Source: CAYOHY01 sp964403885 (GTDB lineage: Bacteria > Actinomycetota > Coriobacteriia > Anaerosomatales > PHET01). Taken from it: a DNA stretch of 21,041 nt. Below are positions 1-6,693 of this stretch, one piece after another. Every line of letters begins with the position of its first letter. The stretch's first letter is position 1. The notes below the pieces were generated by a model, which saw nothing but the letters and a program-made list of their open reading frames with translations, ran no database searches and had not been told where the DNA came from. The DNA lies in NCBI GenBank assembly GCA_964403885.1, contig CAYOHY010000036.1:1-21041 (forward strand), written 5' to 3'. The position numbers were made by a program, and so were the translations under genes.

Positions 1-867
1 GTCCTCGAGCATGCGCTTGCGGCGGTCACCAAAGCCCGGCGCCTTGACGGCGACGCAGGTGAAGGTGCCGCGAAGCTTGTTCACGACGAGCGTGGCGAGA
101 GCCTCGCCCTCGAGGTCCTCGGCGATGATGAGGAGCTGCTTGCCGGCCTGCATGACCTTCTCGAGCACCGGAAGGAGGTCCTGGATCGAACCGATCTTCT
201 GGTTGGCGATGAGGATCAGCGGGTCGCTGAGCACGGCCTCCATGCGATCGGGGTCCGTGATCATGTACGGCGAGATGTAGCCCTTGTCGAACTGCAGGCC
301 CTCGACGGTCTCGATGTCGATACCGAAGGTCTGCGACTCCTCGACGGTGATGACGCCGTCCTTGCCCACGACGTCCATCGCCTCGGCGATCTTGTTGCCG
401 ATCTCGGCATCAGCGGCGGAGATGGCGCCCACGTGCGCGATCTCGTCCTTGTCCTCGATCTCCTTGGCAACCGACTTGATGTCGGCGACGACGGTCTCGA
501 CGGCCTTCTCGATACCGCGGCGCACGGCGAGCGGGTTGGCGCCGGCCATGACGTTGCGCAGGCCCTCGTTCACGATGACCTGGGCGAGCAGGGTGGCGGT
601 GGTGGTGCCGTCACCGGCGACGTCGTTGGTCTTGACGGCGACTTCCTTGACGAGCTGGGCGCCCATGTTCTCGAGCGCGTCCTCGAGCTCGATCTCCTTG
701 GCGATGGTCACACCGTCGTTGGTGATGGTCGGCGCGCCGAACTTCTTCTCGAGCACGACGTAGCGGCCCTTGGGGCCAAGCGTCACCTTGACGGCGTCGG
801 CGAGCTTGTTGACGCCGGCGGCGAGACCCTGACGAGCCTCGACGTCGAAACGGATTTCCTTAGCCAT
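1..867 (-). CDS. groEL: Chaperonin GroEL, 60 kDa subunit (N-terminal 289 codons; gene runs off the window)
   Basis: GroEL forms the double-ring cytoplasmic folding chamber that works with GroES and ATP. The frame opens with MAKEIRFDVEARQGL and stays open to the window edge, so about the first half of a ~540-residue protein is present. Visible family motifs are the nucleotide-binding LGPKGR (about residues 30-35), NDGVTI (50-55) and the ATPase loop GDGTTT (85-90). The equatorial segment is followed by the start of the apical domain. The ATG at 867 is preceded by a strong AAGGAGG (877-883) with a 9-base spacer. The gene lies 53 bases behind groES and is presumably co-transcribed from the CIRCE-controlled promoter. 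Actinobacteria often carry a second groEL elsewhere; the copy beside groES under CIRCE is the usual GroEL1 arrangement. The C-terminal tail that separates the paralogues (Gly-Met-rich or His-rich) is outside the window. Confidence 0.98.
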   Translation of the reverse strand, partial: MAKEIRFDVEARQGLAAGVNKLADAVKVTLGPKGRYVVLEKKFGAPTITNDGVTIAKEIELEDALENMGAQLVKEVAVKTNDVAGDGTTTATLLAQVIVNEGLRNVMAGANPLAVRRGIEKAVETVVADIKSVAKEIEDKDEIAHVGAISAADAEIGNKIAEAMDVVGKDGVITVEESQTFGIDIETVEGLQFDKGYISPYMITDPDRMEAVLSDPLILIANQKIGSIQDLLPVLEKVMQAGKQLLIIAEDLEGEALATLVVNKLRGTFTCVAVKAPGFGDRRKRMLED

Positions 868-920
868 GCTTCGGATCCTCCTTGGTTACAGGAACGTACA
901 CGAGCGAAAGCGTGCGGGAT

Positions 921-1211
921 CTAGCCCTGAACGACGGCGTAGATGTCGTCGGCGCGAAGGATGAGGTACTCCTCGCCCTCGACCTTGACCTCGGTTCCGC
1001 CGTACTTGCTGTAGATGACGGTGTCGCCGGCCTTGACGTCCATGGCCACGCGCTCGCCCTTGTCGTTGAGCTTGCCCTCGCCAACGGCGATGACGGTACC
1101 CTTCTGGGGCTTCTCCTTGGCGGTATCCGCCAGGATGAGACCGGACTTGGTCTGAGTCTCGGCCTCGGCCTGCTTCACGATCACGCGATCGCCCAGCGGC
1201 TTGAGATTCAT
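921..1211 (-). CDS. groES: Co-chaperonin GroES (10 kDa)
   Basis: GroES is the heptameric lid of the GroEL chamber. The 96-residue product begins MNLKPLGDRVIVK and ends DDIYAVVQG. It contains the conserved N-terminal strand (KPLGDRV), the flexible mobile loop (about residues 16-32, ending in the SGLILADTA segment that contacts GroEL), and the GDTVIYSKYGGTEVK and LILRADDI strands. Length is normal for the family. The same frame extends upstream to 1301, but the ATG at 1211 is chosen because homology begins there and an AGGAGGG stands just before it. It is first in the groES-groEL unit, 53 bases ahead of groEL. Its own promoter, CIRCE operator and a structured leader of about 140 bases lie upstream. 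Confidence 0.98.
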   Translation of the reverse strand: MNLKPLGDRVIVKQAEAETQTKSGLILADTAKEKPQKGTVIAVGEGKLNDKGERVAMDVKAGDTVIYSKYGGTEVKVEGEEYLILRADDIYAVVQG

Positions 1212-1350
1212 CGACGTCCCTCCTACTACTCGAATCGGACCTACCTCCGGACGTGCGTCCGGGTGTTTCTGACGGGTATGCGGGAGGCGACCCGCGCGCA
1301 TGTGTTCATACCCAGCACCATGCGTCGTGCGCGCTTGAACCCTCCCACTG
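1212..1350 (-). other. Structured 5' leader of groES-groEL
   Basis: About 140 bases separate the CIRCE element from the groES start, with no convincing ORF. Several inverted repeats are visible: CCGGACG/CGTCCGG (1247-1253 with 1256-1262, 2-base loop); GGGTATG/CATACCC (1274-1280 with 1307-1313), which encloses GCGGG/CCCGC (1280-1284 with 1291-1295); and a competing GCGCGCA/TGCGCGC pairing (1294-1300 with 1328-1334). The SD of groES lies just downstream. The pairings are seen directly; any regulatory role (mRNA stability or heat-dependent access) is inference. It matches no riboswitch class that I recognise. Confidence 0.5.
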
Positions 1351-1377
1351 CTAGCACTCTCACCCGCTGAGTGCCAA
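1351..1377 (-). promoter_or_regulatory. CIRCE operator (HrcA binding site)
   Basis: Read on the minus strand the site is TTGGCACTC - 9 bases - GAGTGCTAG. The CIRCE consensus is TTAGCACTC-N9-GAGTGCTAA, so each arm matches 8 of 9 positions and the spacer length is exact. It lies immediately downstream of the -10 box, where HrcA would block transcription until heat shock. hrcA itself is not in the window. Confidence 0.95.
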
Positions 1378-1387
1378 CCCGAGGGAG

Positions 1388-1416
1388 ATTGTAGTCATGA
1401 GGCGGGTCGCATTCAA
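1388..1416 (-). promoter_or_regulatory. Sigma-70-type promoter of groES-groEL
   Basis: On the minus strand there is TTGAAT (-35, 1411-1416), a 17-base spacer and TACAAT (-10, 1388-1393), close to the housekeeping consensus with ideal spacing. The expected transcription start falls about 7 bases downstream, at or just before the CIRCE element, which is the usual geometry for HrcA-repressed groE operons. Confidence 0.85.
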
Positions 1417-1473
1417 GACCCCAGCCATGGGGAAAGCGTGAAATCTAAGCGTGTGACACTCAGGTCTGTGCTG

Positions 1474-3771
1474 CTACTCCGTGTCGAGCCGCAGCCCCGG
1501 ATTCGCGTCGGAGTCAAGCGCGAGGCGCTCTCCGCGCAAGAATCGGTAGTGCGCTGCCGAGGCGATCATCGCCGCGTTGTCGGTGCACAGGTGGAACGGT
1601 GGCACGCTCACATGCACGCCCAGAGGCTCGATGGCCGCACGCAACCCGTCGCGCAGGGCGGGGTTCGCCGCAACGCCGCCGGCAAGGCAGAACGCGACCG
1701 CCCCGGTCTCCTCCACCGCCCGCACGGCCTTGGCCACCTGCACGTCCACCACCGCCGCCTGGAAGCTCGCCGCCAGATCGGGGATGTCGATCTCGCGGCC
1801 GGCCTGCTGCTCGTGACGGATGTGGTTGATGACCGCGGTCTTGAGGCCGGACAACGAGAACTTGTAGTCGCCACTGCGCAGCATCGCACGCGGGAAGTCG
1901 ATCGCGGTGGGATCGCCATCCGCCGCCATGCGGGACAGGATCGGGCCACCGGGGTAGCCCAGCCCCAGCACCTTGGCGACCTTGTCGAACGCCTCGCCCG
2001 CCGCGTCGTCGAGCGTCTCGCCCATCGTGCGATACACGCCCCATTCAGGCATGTGGACGAGCGAGGTATGACCTCCCGATACCACCAGCGCCACGAGCGG
2101 AGGCACCACCTGGGGATCGGCGAGCACGTTGGCGAAGATGTGGCCCTCGAGATGGTTGACGCCCACGAGCGGCAGCTCGGTGGCGAGCGAGAGCCCCTTG
2201 GCGTACGCGACGCCCACCACAAGCGCGCCCACGAGACCCGGCCCGTAGGTCACCGCGATTGCATCGAGCTCGCCGAAGTCGAGCGGCCGCTCAAGGCCCA
2301 TCGCGTCGCCGGCACGCTCCATCGCCTCGGCCACGACACCCACGATCGCCTCGGTGTGCTTGCGGCTCGCGATCTCCGGGACCACGCCTCCGAAGCGCGA
2401 GTGGAAGTCGATCTGGCTCGCCACCACGTTGGAGAGCACCTCGCTGCCTCCGCGTATCACCGAGGCGGCCGACTCGTCGCAGCTCGTCTCGATCGCAAGG
2501 ATGATCGTGTCTTCGGCGCCCTCGGCGCGGCGCCGGTGGCCGGTGCGCGGCGTCACCGATCGGCGTACCGGACCCGCCATGATGAGCGCGTCCTCGCCGG
2601 ACTCCGCATAGTAACCGGGCCGCGTTCCCACCACAGACAGGCCGCGCGACTCGTACAACGCGATCGCCTCGACGTTCGCCGGGCGGCACTCGAGGGTGAT
2701 CATCTCGGCACCCATGTCGGCAGCCAGGCGCTCGAGGCGCTCGAACAGCCGTCGACCGATACCCCGACCCCGATGATCCCGGCTCACGGCCAGGTTCATG
2801 ACGTGTGCCTCGTCGTCGTAGACCGCGATCCCGCCGTATCCAACGACCTCATCGCCGTCGACGGCTGCGATCCACGACCGGTTGGCGTGCTCGAACTCGT
2901 CGCGGAACATCCCCGGCGACCACGCATCAGTGAAGACCGCCCGCTCGATCACACAGACGGCGTCGATGTCGTCTCGGCGCAGCGGCCGCAGCACCACGCT
3001 GTCGGCACCGCGCACGCCCGACTCCGACGGCGCCGCCGGAGGCAATCCCTCGCGGGCCCGCTCCGCCTCCTCAGCGTCAGAGAGCCTGGTGTAGACGGGC
3101 AGGAGCTCGCCGGCGTTGCCCGAACCCTCCTCGGCGCATCGGCGCGCGGCATCGAAGGCGGCGAACAGGCCCGCACCCGCAGGATGCCACGCGGGCTCCT
3201 CGGCAAACGTCACGCCCTCGCCCAGCGAGGACCGGAACAGCTCTCCGTACTTGATAAGGCCATTGCCCGCCACCAGGACGGGGCCCTCGAGCTCACGCGC
3301 CCACGCCTGCGCGACATCGGCGGGCTTGGCGACCGTGTCGGGCGTCAGCCGCTCGACCACACCGTCGCGCGCGCGGAAGAGTGCCGGATAGACCTCGCCG
3401 CGCATCGCATCGCCCAAGACCGCGATCGTGCCCTCGTGCTGCGCGAGCTGCCACGCGATGGCGTCGAGGGTGCCCACGCCATACAGCGGCACACCGAGAC
3501 CGTGCGCAAGCCCCTTGGCCGTCGCCACGCCGATACGGACACCGGTGAACGAACCCGGGCCGCGTCCGATGACCACGCCACCGACGTCGGTCGCGGTCGC
3601 ACCGGCGTCCGCGAGCGCGGCCACCGCACGATCGAGCAGGACCGTGTTCGCGCGACGCGGCGCCACTTCGGCCGAACTCACGAGCACCTCGACCTCGTGT
3701 GCCGAGACGCGCGCGACCCCGATGCCGACCGCCTCGGTCGCGGTGTCGAGTGCCAGGAACAGGCGGCTCAT
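1474..3771 (-). CDS. tsaB-rimI-tsaD: TsaB-RimI-TsaD fusion: t6A37 tRNA modification plus N-alpha-acetyltransferase
   Basis: This 765-residue protein joins three enzymes that are usually separate. Residues 1 to about 240 are TsaB, the inactive paralogue that dimerises with TsaD; GRGPGSFTGVRIG is at 69-81. Residues about 258-404 are a RimI-type GNAT acetyltransferase with the acetyl-CoA loop RDHRGRGIGRRL and a LYESRGL motif; RimI acetylates the N-terminus of ribosomal protein S18. Residues about 423-765 are TsaD, which transfers threonylcarbamoyl to A37 of ANN-reading tRNAs. It carries IETSCDES, the metal-binding NHLEGH (His540, His544), SGGHTS, AGEAFDKVAK, LAGGVAANPAL and CTDNAAM. No domain looks broken. 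The ATG at 3771 overlaps the tsaE stop in an ATGA, which decides the start over one 6 codons upstream. TsaE, the ATPase of the same pathway, is directly upstream and groES is downstream. The linkers (about 241-257 and 405-422) are short and polar. Confidence 0.95.
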   Translation of the reverse strand: MSRLFLALDTATEAVGIGVARVSAHEVEVLVSSAEVAPRRANTVLLDRAVAALADAGATATDVGGVVIGRGPGSFTGVRIGVATAKGLAHGLGVPLYGVGTLDAIAWQLAQHEGTIAVLGDAMRGEVYPALFRARDGVVERLTPDTVAKPADVAQAWARELEGPVLVAGNGLIKYGELFRSSLGEGVTFAEEPAWHPAGAGLFAAFDAARRCAEEGSGNAGELLPVYTRLSDAEEAERAREGLPPAAPSESGVRGADSVVLRPLRRDDIDAVCVIERAVFTDAWSPGMFRDEFEHANRSWIAAVDGDEVVGYGGIAVYDDEAHVMNLAVSRDHRGRGIGRRLFERLERLAADMGAEMITLECRPANVEAIALYESRGLSVVGTRPGYYAESGEDALIMAGPVRRSVTPRTGHRRRAEGAEDTIILAIETSCDESAASVIRGGSEVLSNVVASQIDFHSRFGGVVPEIASRKHTEAIVGVVAEAMERAGDAMGLERPLDFGELDAIAVTYGPGLVGALVVGVAYAKGLSLATELPLVGVNHLEGHIFANVLADPQVVPPLVALVVSGGHTSLVHMPEWGVYRTMGETLDDAAGEAFDKVAKVLGLGYPGGPILSRMAADGDPTAIDFPRAMLRSGDYKFSLSGLKTAVINHIRHEQQAGREIDIPDLAASFQAAVVDVQVAKAVRAVEETGAVAFCLAGGVAANPALRDGLRAAIEPLGVHVSVPPFHLCTDNAAMIASAAHYRFLRGERLALDSDANPGLRLDTE

Positions 3772-4277
3772 CGGCCGGCCTTCGCGCACACGATGACGTC
3801 GGCGAGGGCGGCGCAGGCCTCGGCCCAGGAAGCGGCGAGGACGTCTCCGCGTTCGCCGATCGGCGAGATCTCGATCGCCCGGGCCTCGTCATCGACGATC
3901 CGGATGACCACCGACAGACCCGCTTGCGGCGCCGCCTCATCGAATCGGTCGCCCCACTCGACCACGGACACGCCGTCCGCCTCGAGTGTGCCGTAGTAGT
4001 CGAGGTCCTCGAGCTGATCGGCGGTCTCCAGGCGATACAGGTCGAAGTGGTAGAGCGGGATCCGGCCCTCGTGGACCAGCAGGATGTTGAACGTGGGGCT
4101 CGTGACCGGCTCGGCCACACCCAGACCGGCGGCGATGCCTTTGGTGAGGTGCGTCTTGCCGGCACCCAGGTCGCCTGAGAGCAGCACGACGTCGCCGGCC
4201 TCGAGCAAGGGCGCCAGGCGTTCGCCGCACGCGATGGTCGCAGCCTCGGACGCGGTCTTGAGGGTCAGGTGTGGCAT
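3768..4277 (-). CDS. tsaE: tRNA threonylcarbamoyladenosine biosynthesis ATPase TsaE
   Basis: TsaE is the P-loop ATPase that binds the TsaB-TsaD complex and resets it during t6A37 synthesis. The 169-residue protein has a Walker A GDLGAGKT (35-42), the family-typical SPTFNIL (60-66), FDLYRL (78-83) and VVEWGDR (105-111). A somewhat variable C-terminal tail follows; length is near the usual 150-160. The ATG at 4277 shares one base with the stop of the upstream uracil-DNA glycosylase gene (TGATG), and its own stop overlaps the start of the Tsa fusion (ATGA). The three genes are therefore almost certainly translated from one mRNA. The neighbouring fusion protein supplies both of its partners. Confidence 0.96.
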   Translation of the reverse strand: MPHLTLKTASEAATIACGERLAPLLEAGDVVLLSGDLGAGKTHLTKGIAAGLGVAEPVTSPTFNILLVHEGRIPLYHFDLYRLETADQLEDLDYYGTLEADGVSVVEWGDRFDEAAPQAGLSVVIRIVDDEARAIEISPIGERGDVLAASWAEACAALADVIVCAKAGR

Positions 4278-4960
4278 CAGAAAAGCGCTCCCGGGGAGTC
4301 GTTGTCGCAGGCGGCCGGGCCGGGGTCGTCGATGACGTCGGCGAGCGAGGTCACGTCGGGAGCCGGGGCCGGGTCGGGGTCGACCTCGGCGACACGCTCG
4401 CCCCTGAGCAGCTCCCCCAGCGTGGCGAACGCGTCGAAGAGCGGCTCTCGTTTAGTGCGGTCGTAGATGGCGGCCGCCGGATGGAAGATCGGAAACACGG
4501 TGTAGGTACCCGCTCGGCGCGTCTTGCCGTGCAGACCAGAGATGCCGGCGTCGGTCTCCAGCACGAATCGCGTCGCGAAGTTGCCCAGCGTCACGATCAC
4601 CTCGGGCGCGATGAGCCTGATCTGCTCCCTGAGAAACGGCGTGCAGGTCTCGATCTCACGGACCTCGGGGTTGCGATTGCTGGGAGGCCGGCACTTGAGG
4701 ACGTTCGCGATGTAGACCTCTCCGCGCTCCAGCCCCGCGTGAGCGAGCAGCTCGTCGAGCAGCCGCCCGGCCGCACCAACGAACGGCTCACCTTTGCGAT
4801 CCTCGTTTCTGCCCGGCGCCTCGCCCACGATCAGCACCCGGGCGTCCGGGTCGCCCACGCCAAACACGAGTCTCGTGCGCGTACAGCCCAACTCACAGCG
4901 GTAACAGTCGCCGATGAGAGAACGGAGCGCTTCGAGGGTTTCGCAGCCCAGCCCGGACAC
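4277..4960 (-). CDS. Type-4 (UdgA-like) iron-sulfur uracil-DNA glycosylase
   Basis: This enzyme removes uracil from DNA in base-excision repair. The 227-residue protein shows the family-4 hallmarks: the active-site segment GEAPGRNEDRKGEPFVG (46-62), NVLKCRPP, and the late FHPAA histidine motif. The four 4Fe-4S cysteines are at 19, 22, 90 and 106; the 3- and 16-residue separations are those I recall for the characterised Thermus enzyme. The frame is open further upstream, into the nitroreductase gene. I choose the GTG at 4960, 11 bases after the nitroreductase stop, because it gives the normal N-terminal length before the first cysteine pair; the SD before it (AGGGCG) is modest, so this start is less certain. 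About 45 residues at the C-terminus are acidic, proline/alanine-rich and lack family motifs. It is co-directional with the nitroreductase and overlaps tsaE by one base. Confidence 0.92.
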   Translation of the reverse strand: MSGLGCETLEALRSLIGDCYRCELGCTRTRLVFGVGDPDARVLIVGEAPGRNEDRKGEPFVGAAGRLLDELLAHAGLERGEVYIANVLKCRPPSNRNPEVREIETCTPFLREQIRLIAPEVIVTLGNFATRFVLETDAGISGLHGKTRRAGTYTVFPIFHPAAAIYDRTKREPLFDAFATLGELLRGERVAEVDPDPAPAPDVTSLADVIDDPGPAACDNDSPGALF

Positions 4961-4971
4961 GGCGGCGCGCC

Positions 4972-5487
4972 CTACAGCCAGGTGACGACCTCGGCGAGCG
5001 GACGACGGGCCGGTCGGCCAGCCGATTCTGCCGAGTGCCCCACAGGAAGGACTGCGACCGGCGTGATGGGAGCGGGCAGGCCCAAGGCATCTCGCACCGC
5101 GATCTCGTCGAACGCGCCGATCCAGCACGACGCCAGGCCGCGATCGACGGCGGCGAGCAAGATGTTCTCGGCCGCAGCCGCGCTGTCTTGAACCGCGTAC
5201 AGGTACTCGCCCCGGTCACCGTAGCGGGCTGCACACGGACGAGGATCGACCGACACCACGATGATGACGGGGGCGCCGGTGGCCCAACGCTGGCCCAACG
5301 CGCCCGCCAGCTTCTCACGCGCCTCGATAGACCTGACCACCGAGAACCGCCACGGCTGGATGTTGCCGGCAGTCGGGGCGGCGGTGGCAGCCTCGAGCAG
5401 GTAGCGGATGTCGGCGTCGGCCACCTCGAGCTTCGCATTGAAGTGGCGCACACTGCGCCGCTTGGCGATGACCTCGGAGAACTCCAT
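4972..5487 (-). CDS. Nitroreductase-family FMN-dependent oxidoreductase
   Basis: Small NAD(P)H-dependent flavoprotein of the nitroreductase fold; the physiological substrate cannot be told from sequence. The 171-residue protein begins MEFSEVIAKRRSVRHF, whose RRSVR binds the FMN phosphate. It continues with APTAGNIQPWRF (flavin/dimer interface), GLASCWIGAFDE, and the C-terminal LPVGH plus a basic RPARRPL segment typical of the family. The frame extends 20 codons upstream to a GTG at 5547, but those residues are unlike the family, so the ATG at 5487 is used; its SD (AAAGG) is weak. It is the first gene of the rightward-to-leftward unit nitroreductase-UDG-tsaE-tsaBD and diverges from the small plus-strand gene at 5646. 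A TAGAAT hexamer (5548-5553) could be a -10 box, but no good -35 accompanies it. Confidence 0.92.
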   Translation of the reverse strand: MEFSEVIAKRRSVRHFNAKLEVADADIRYLLEAATAAPTAGNIQPWRFSVVRSIEAREKLAGALGQRWATGAPVIIVVSVDPRPCAARYGDRGEYLYAVQDSAAAAENILLAAVDRGLASCWIGAFDEIAVRDALGLPAPITPVAVLPVGHSAESAGRPARRPLAEVVTWL

Positions 5488-5645
5488 GTACGTGGGCCTT
5501 TCGAACGGGAACGGCGCACGACCATGAGGCGGCGCACCAGCGGTCACATTCTAGCCCATGGCCGCCTCCCCGCGCGCAACTCGACCGACGCTCATGGCAG
5601 GTGGAGCCCACGCGATGTCGAATGAAGCGCCGAGGGAGGTGGCCT

Positions 5646-6017
5646 ATGTACGACAAGAACCGCGACGTCACGGATGAGGACATCGGTATCCGCGCGTTCC
5701 ACATCAAGAAGGCCAAGGCCGTGGAGCGCGCGATCGAGCGCATCCGGCACGGGCTGGGGCCCTCATGGTCAGACTTGACCGAGGAGGAGATCGAGGAGCT
5801 CGAGTGGGTTCTCGGCGAGCTGTGGGCCTACCTTGCCCGAGCCCAGTGGGACGAGCTGAACTTCGGGCACCTGGGGCTGAGCGCGATCATCCGGATCCTC
5901 ACGCTGGGAAGTCAGATGAGACGCCATGCGCGTCCCAGCATCGAAGTCCTGCGCGACGTCGAAGCGATCGTCGCCAGTGCCGGCAACGTGATGCCCGAGG
6001 CAGGGCCTGAGCTCTAG
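5646..6017 (+). CDS. Small acidic protein of unknown function
   Basis: I do not recognise this 123-residue protein. It is the only convincing plus-strand gene in the window. Start choice: the ATG at 5646 follows a strong GGGAGGTGG (5634-5642 region, about 7 bases to the core) and opens MYDKNRDVTDEDIG. The frame continues upstream only as implausible basic residues. The predicted chain is mostly helical, with charged heptad-like stretches (HIKKAKAVERAIERI, about 19-33; DLTEEEIEELEWVLGELWAYLA, about 43-64) and one hydrophobic patch (LGLSAIIRILTLG, about 76-88) too short and isolated for a clear membrane segment. There are no cysteines, no signal peptide and no catalytic motif. It runs head-on toward atpD (22-base gap) and away from the nitroreductase gene. 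The SD and codon use argue that it is real; the function is unknown. Confidence 0.75.
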   Translation: MYDKNRDVTDEDIGIRAFHIKKAKAVERAIERIRHGLGPSWSDLTEEEIEELEWVLGELWAYLARAQWDELNFGHLGLSAIIRILTLGSQMRRHARPSIEVLRDVEAIVASAGNVMPEAGPEL

Positions 6018-6039
6018 CCGCAGTGCGCACGCCGATGAC

Positions 6040-6684
6040 TCAGCGCGCCGCCGCCTTCTTCGCCTCGATCTTACGCTTGACCTTCTTCAGCCTGAAGAGG
6101 TCTTCGCGTGCGCGCTCGTCGAGCGTCATGCGGATGTAGGCTACCTGCTCGGTAAGTGCGGGGATGGTGACCTGCTCCAGCGCGTTGACGCGCCGATTGG
6201 TCTTGTTGATCTCCTCGCCCAGTCGCTTGAGACGGGTCTCGATATCGGCGTACTCGATGATGACATCGAGGATGCGCTCGAACTTGTCGGCAGACTCGTC
6301 GACACGCGACGACACGCCGGTGACCGCATAGCCTCTCGTGAACGATGACTTGATCGGGCTCGTGCCCTTGGTCACCACCGGCACGGCGACGCCCATGATG
6401 CGGGCGCCGGTCATGTCCACGACGACCTCGCCCTTCGCGGCAAGCGCGGCCGAGCGAAGCGCCACGGATCCGTCGACCGCCTTCGCGACGGCCAGCGAGT
6501 ACTGCGCCTCCGAAACCGTGCGCTGCAGTGATTCAGAGAGCCTGAGAGTCTCGTCCATCACGGACATGAACTCGATCAGCAGCGCGTCGCGCTTCTGCTT
6601 GAGCAGGTCCATGCCCTGCTGCGCGAGCGTGATCTGCTGTTTGCGCTCGAGCAGCTCAGCTCTGGTGGGGCGTACCTCTTCCAT
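6040..6684 (-). CDS. atpD: V/A-type ATP synthase subunit D (central stalk)
   Basis: Subunit D is the long coiled-coil rotor shaft that turns inside the A3B3 head and connects with F and C to the membrane ring. The 214-residue protein starts with the conserved PTRAELLERK segment and has two long heptad helices: about 5-75 at the N-terminus, and about 125-205 at the C-terminus, where NRRVNALEQVTIPAL is the family signature. A short globular middle (GARIMGVAVPVV) lies between them. Length is standard. Its ATG is 9 bases behind the stop of atpB, with a GGGGGCG ribosome site inside that gap. It is the last gene of the nine-gene ATPase operon. No clear terminator is visible in the 22 bases before the convergent gene at 6017. 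Confidence 0.97.
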   Translation of the reverse strand: MEEVRPTRAELLERKQQITLAQQGMDLLKQKRDALLIEFMSVMDETLRLSESLQRTVSEAQYSLAVAKAVDGSVALRSAALAAKGEVVVDMTGARIMGVAVPVVTKGTSPIKSSFTRGYAVTGVSSRVDESADKFERILDVIIEYADIETRLKRLGEEINKTNRRVNALEQVTIPALTEQVAYIRMTLDERAREDLFRLKKVKRKIEAKKAAAR

Positions 6685-6693
6685 CGTCGCCCC

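Noticed and set aside
1212..1301. 30-codon N-terminal extension of groES
   Set aside because: GroES homology starts at MNLKPLGDRV with a strong SD just before it; the extension overlaps leader hairpins.
1441..1473. Terminator after the Tsa fusion
   Set aside because: Only weak, mismatched pairing (CTGAG with CTTAG) and a short AT tail; not convincing.
1438..3996. 852-codon open frame on the plus strand
   Set aside because: It lies opposite the Tsa fusion and tsaE, is rich in Arg/His/Ala as antisense frames of high-GC genes are, and shows no domain. The minus-strand genes have clear motifs.
4961..5128. 56-codon N-terminal extension of the uracil-DNA glycosylase
   Set aside because: It would lie inside the nitroreductase gene and places the first cysteine pair far from its usual position; the GTG at 4960 fits the family.
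5548..5553. TAGAAT as a -10 box for the nitroreductase unit
   Set aside because: The hexamer is plausible, but the nearest -35-like sequence (TTGCGC, 5574-5579) is 20 bases away; not enough to annotate a promoter.
6018..6039. GTGCGCAC palindrome in the gap between the convergent genes, as a terminator
   Set aside because: Only an 8-base palindrome with no loop and no T-run in either direction.
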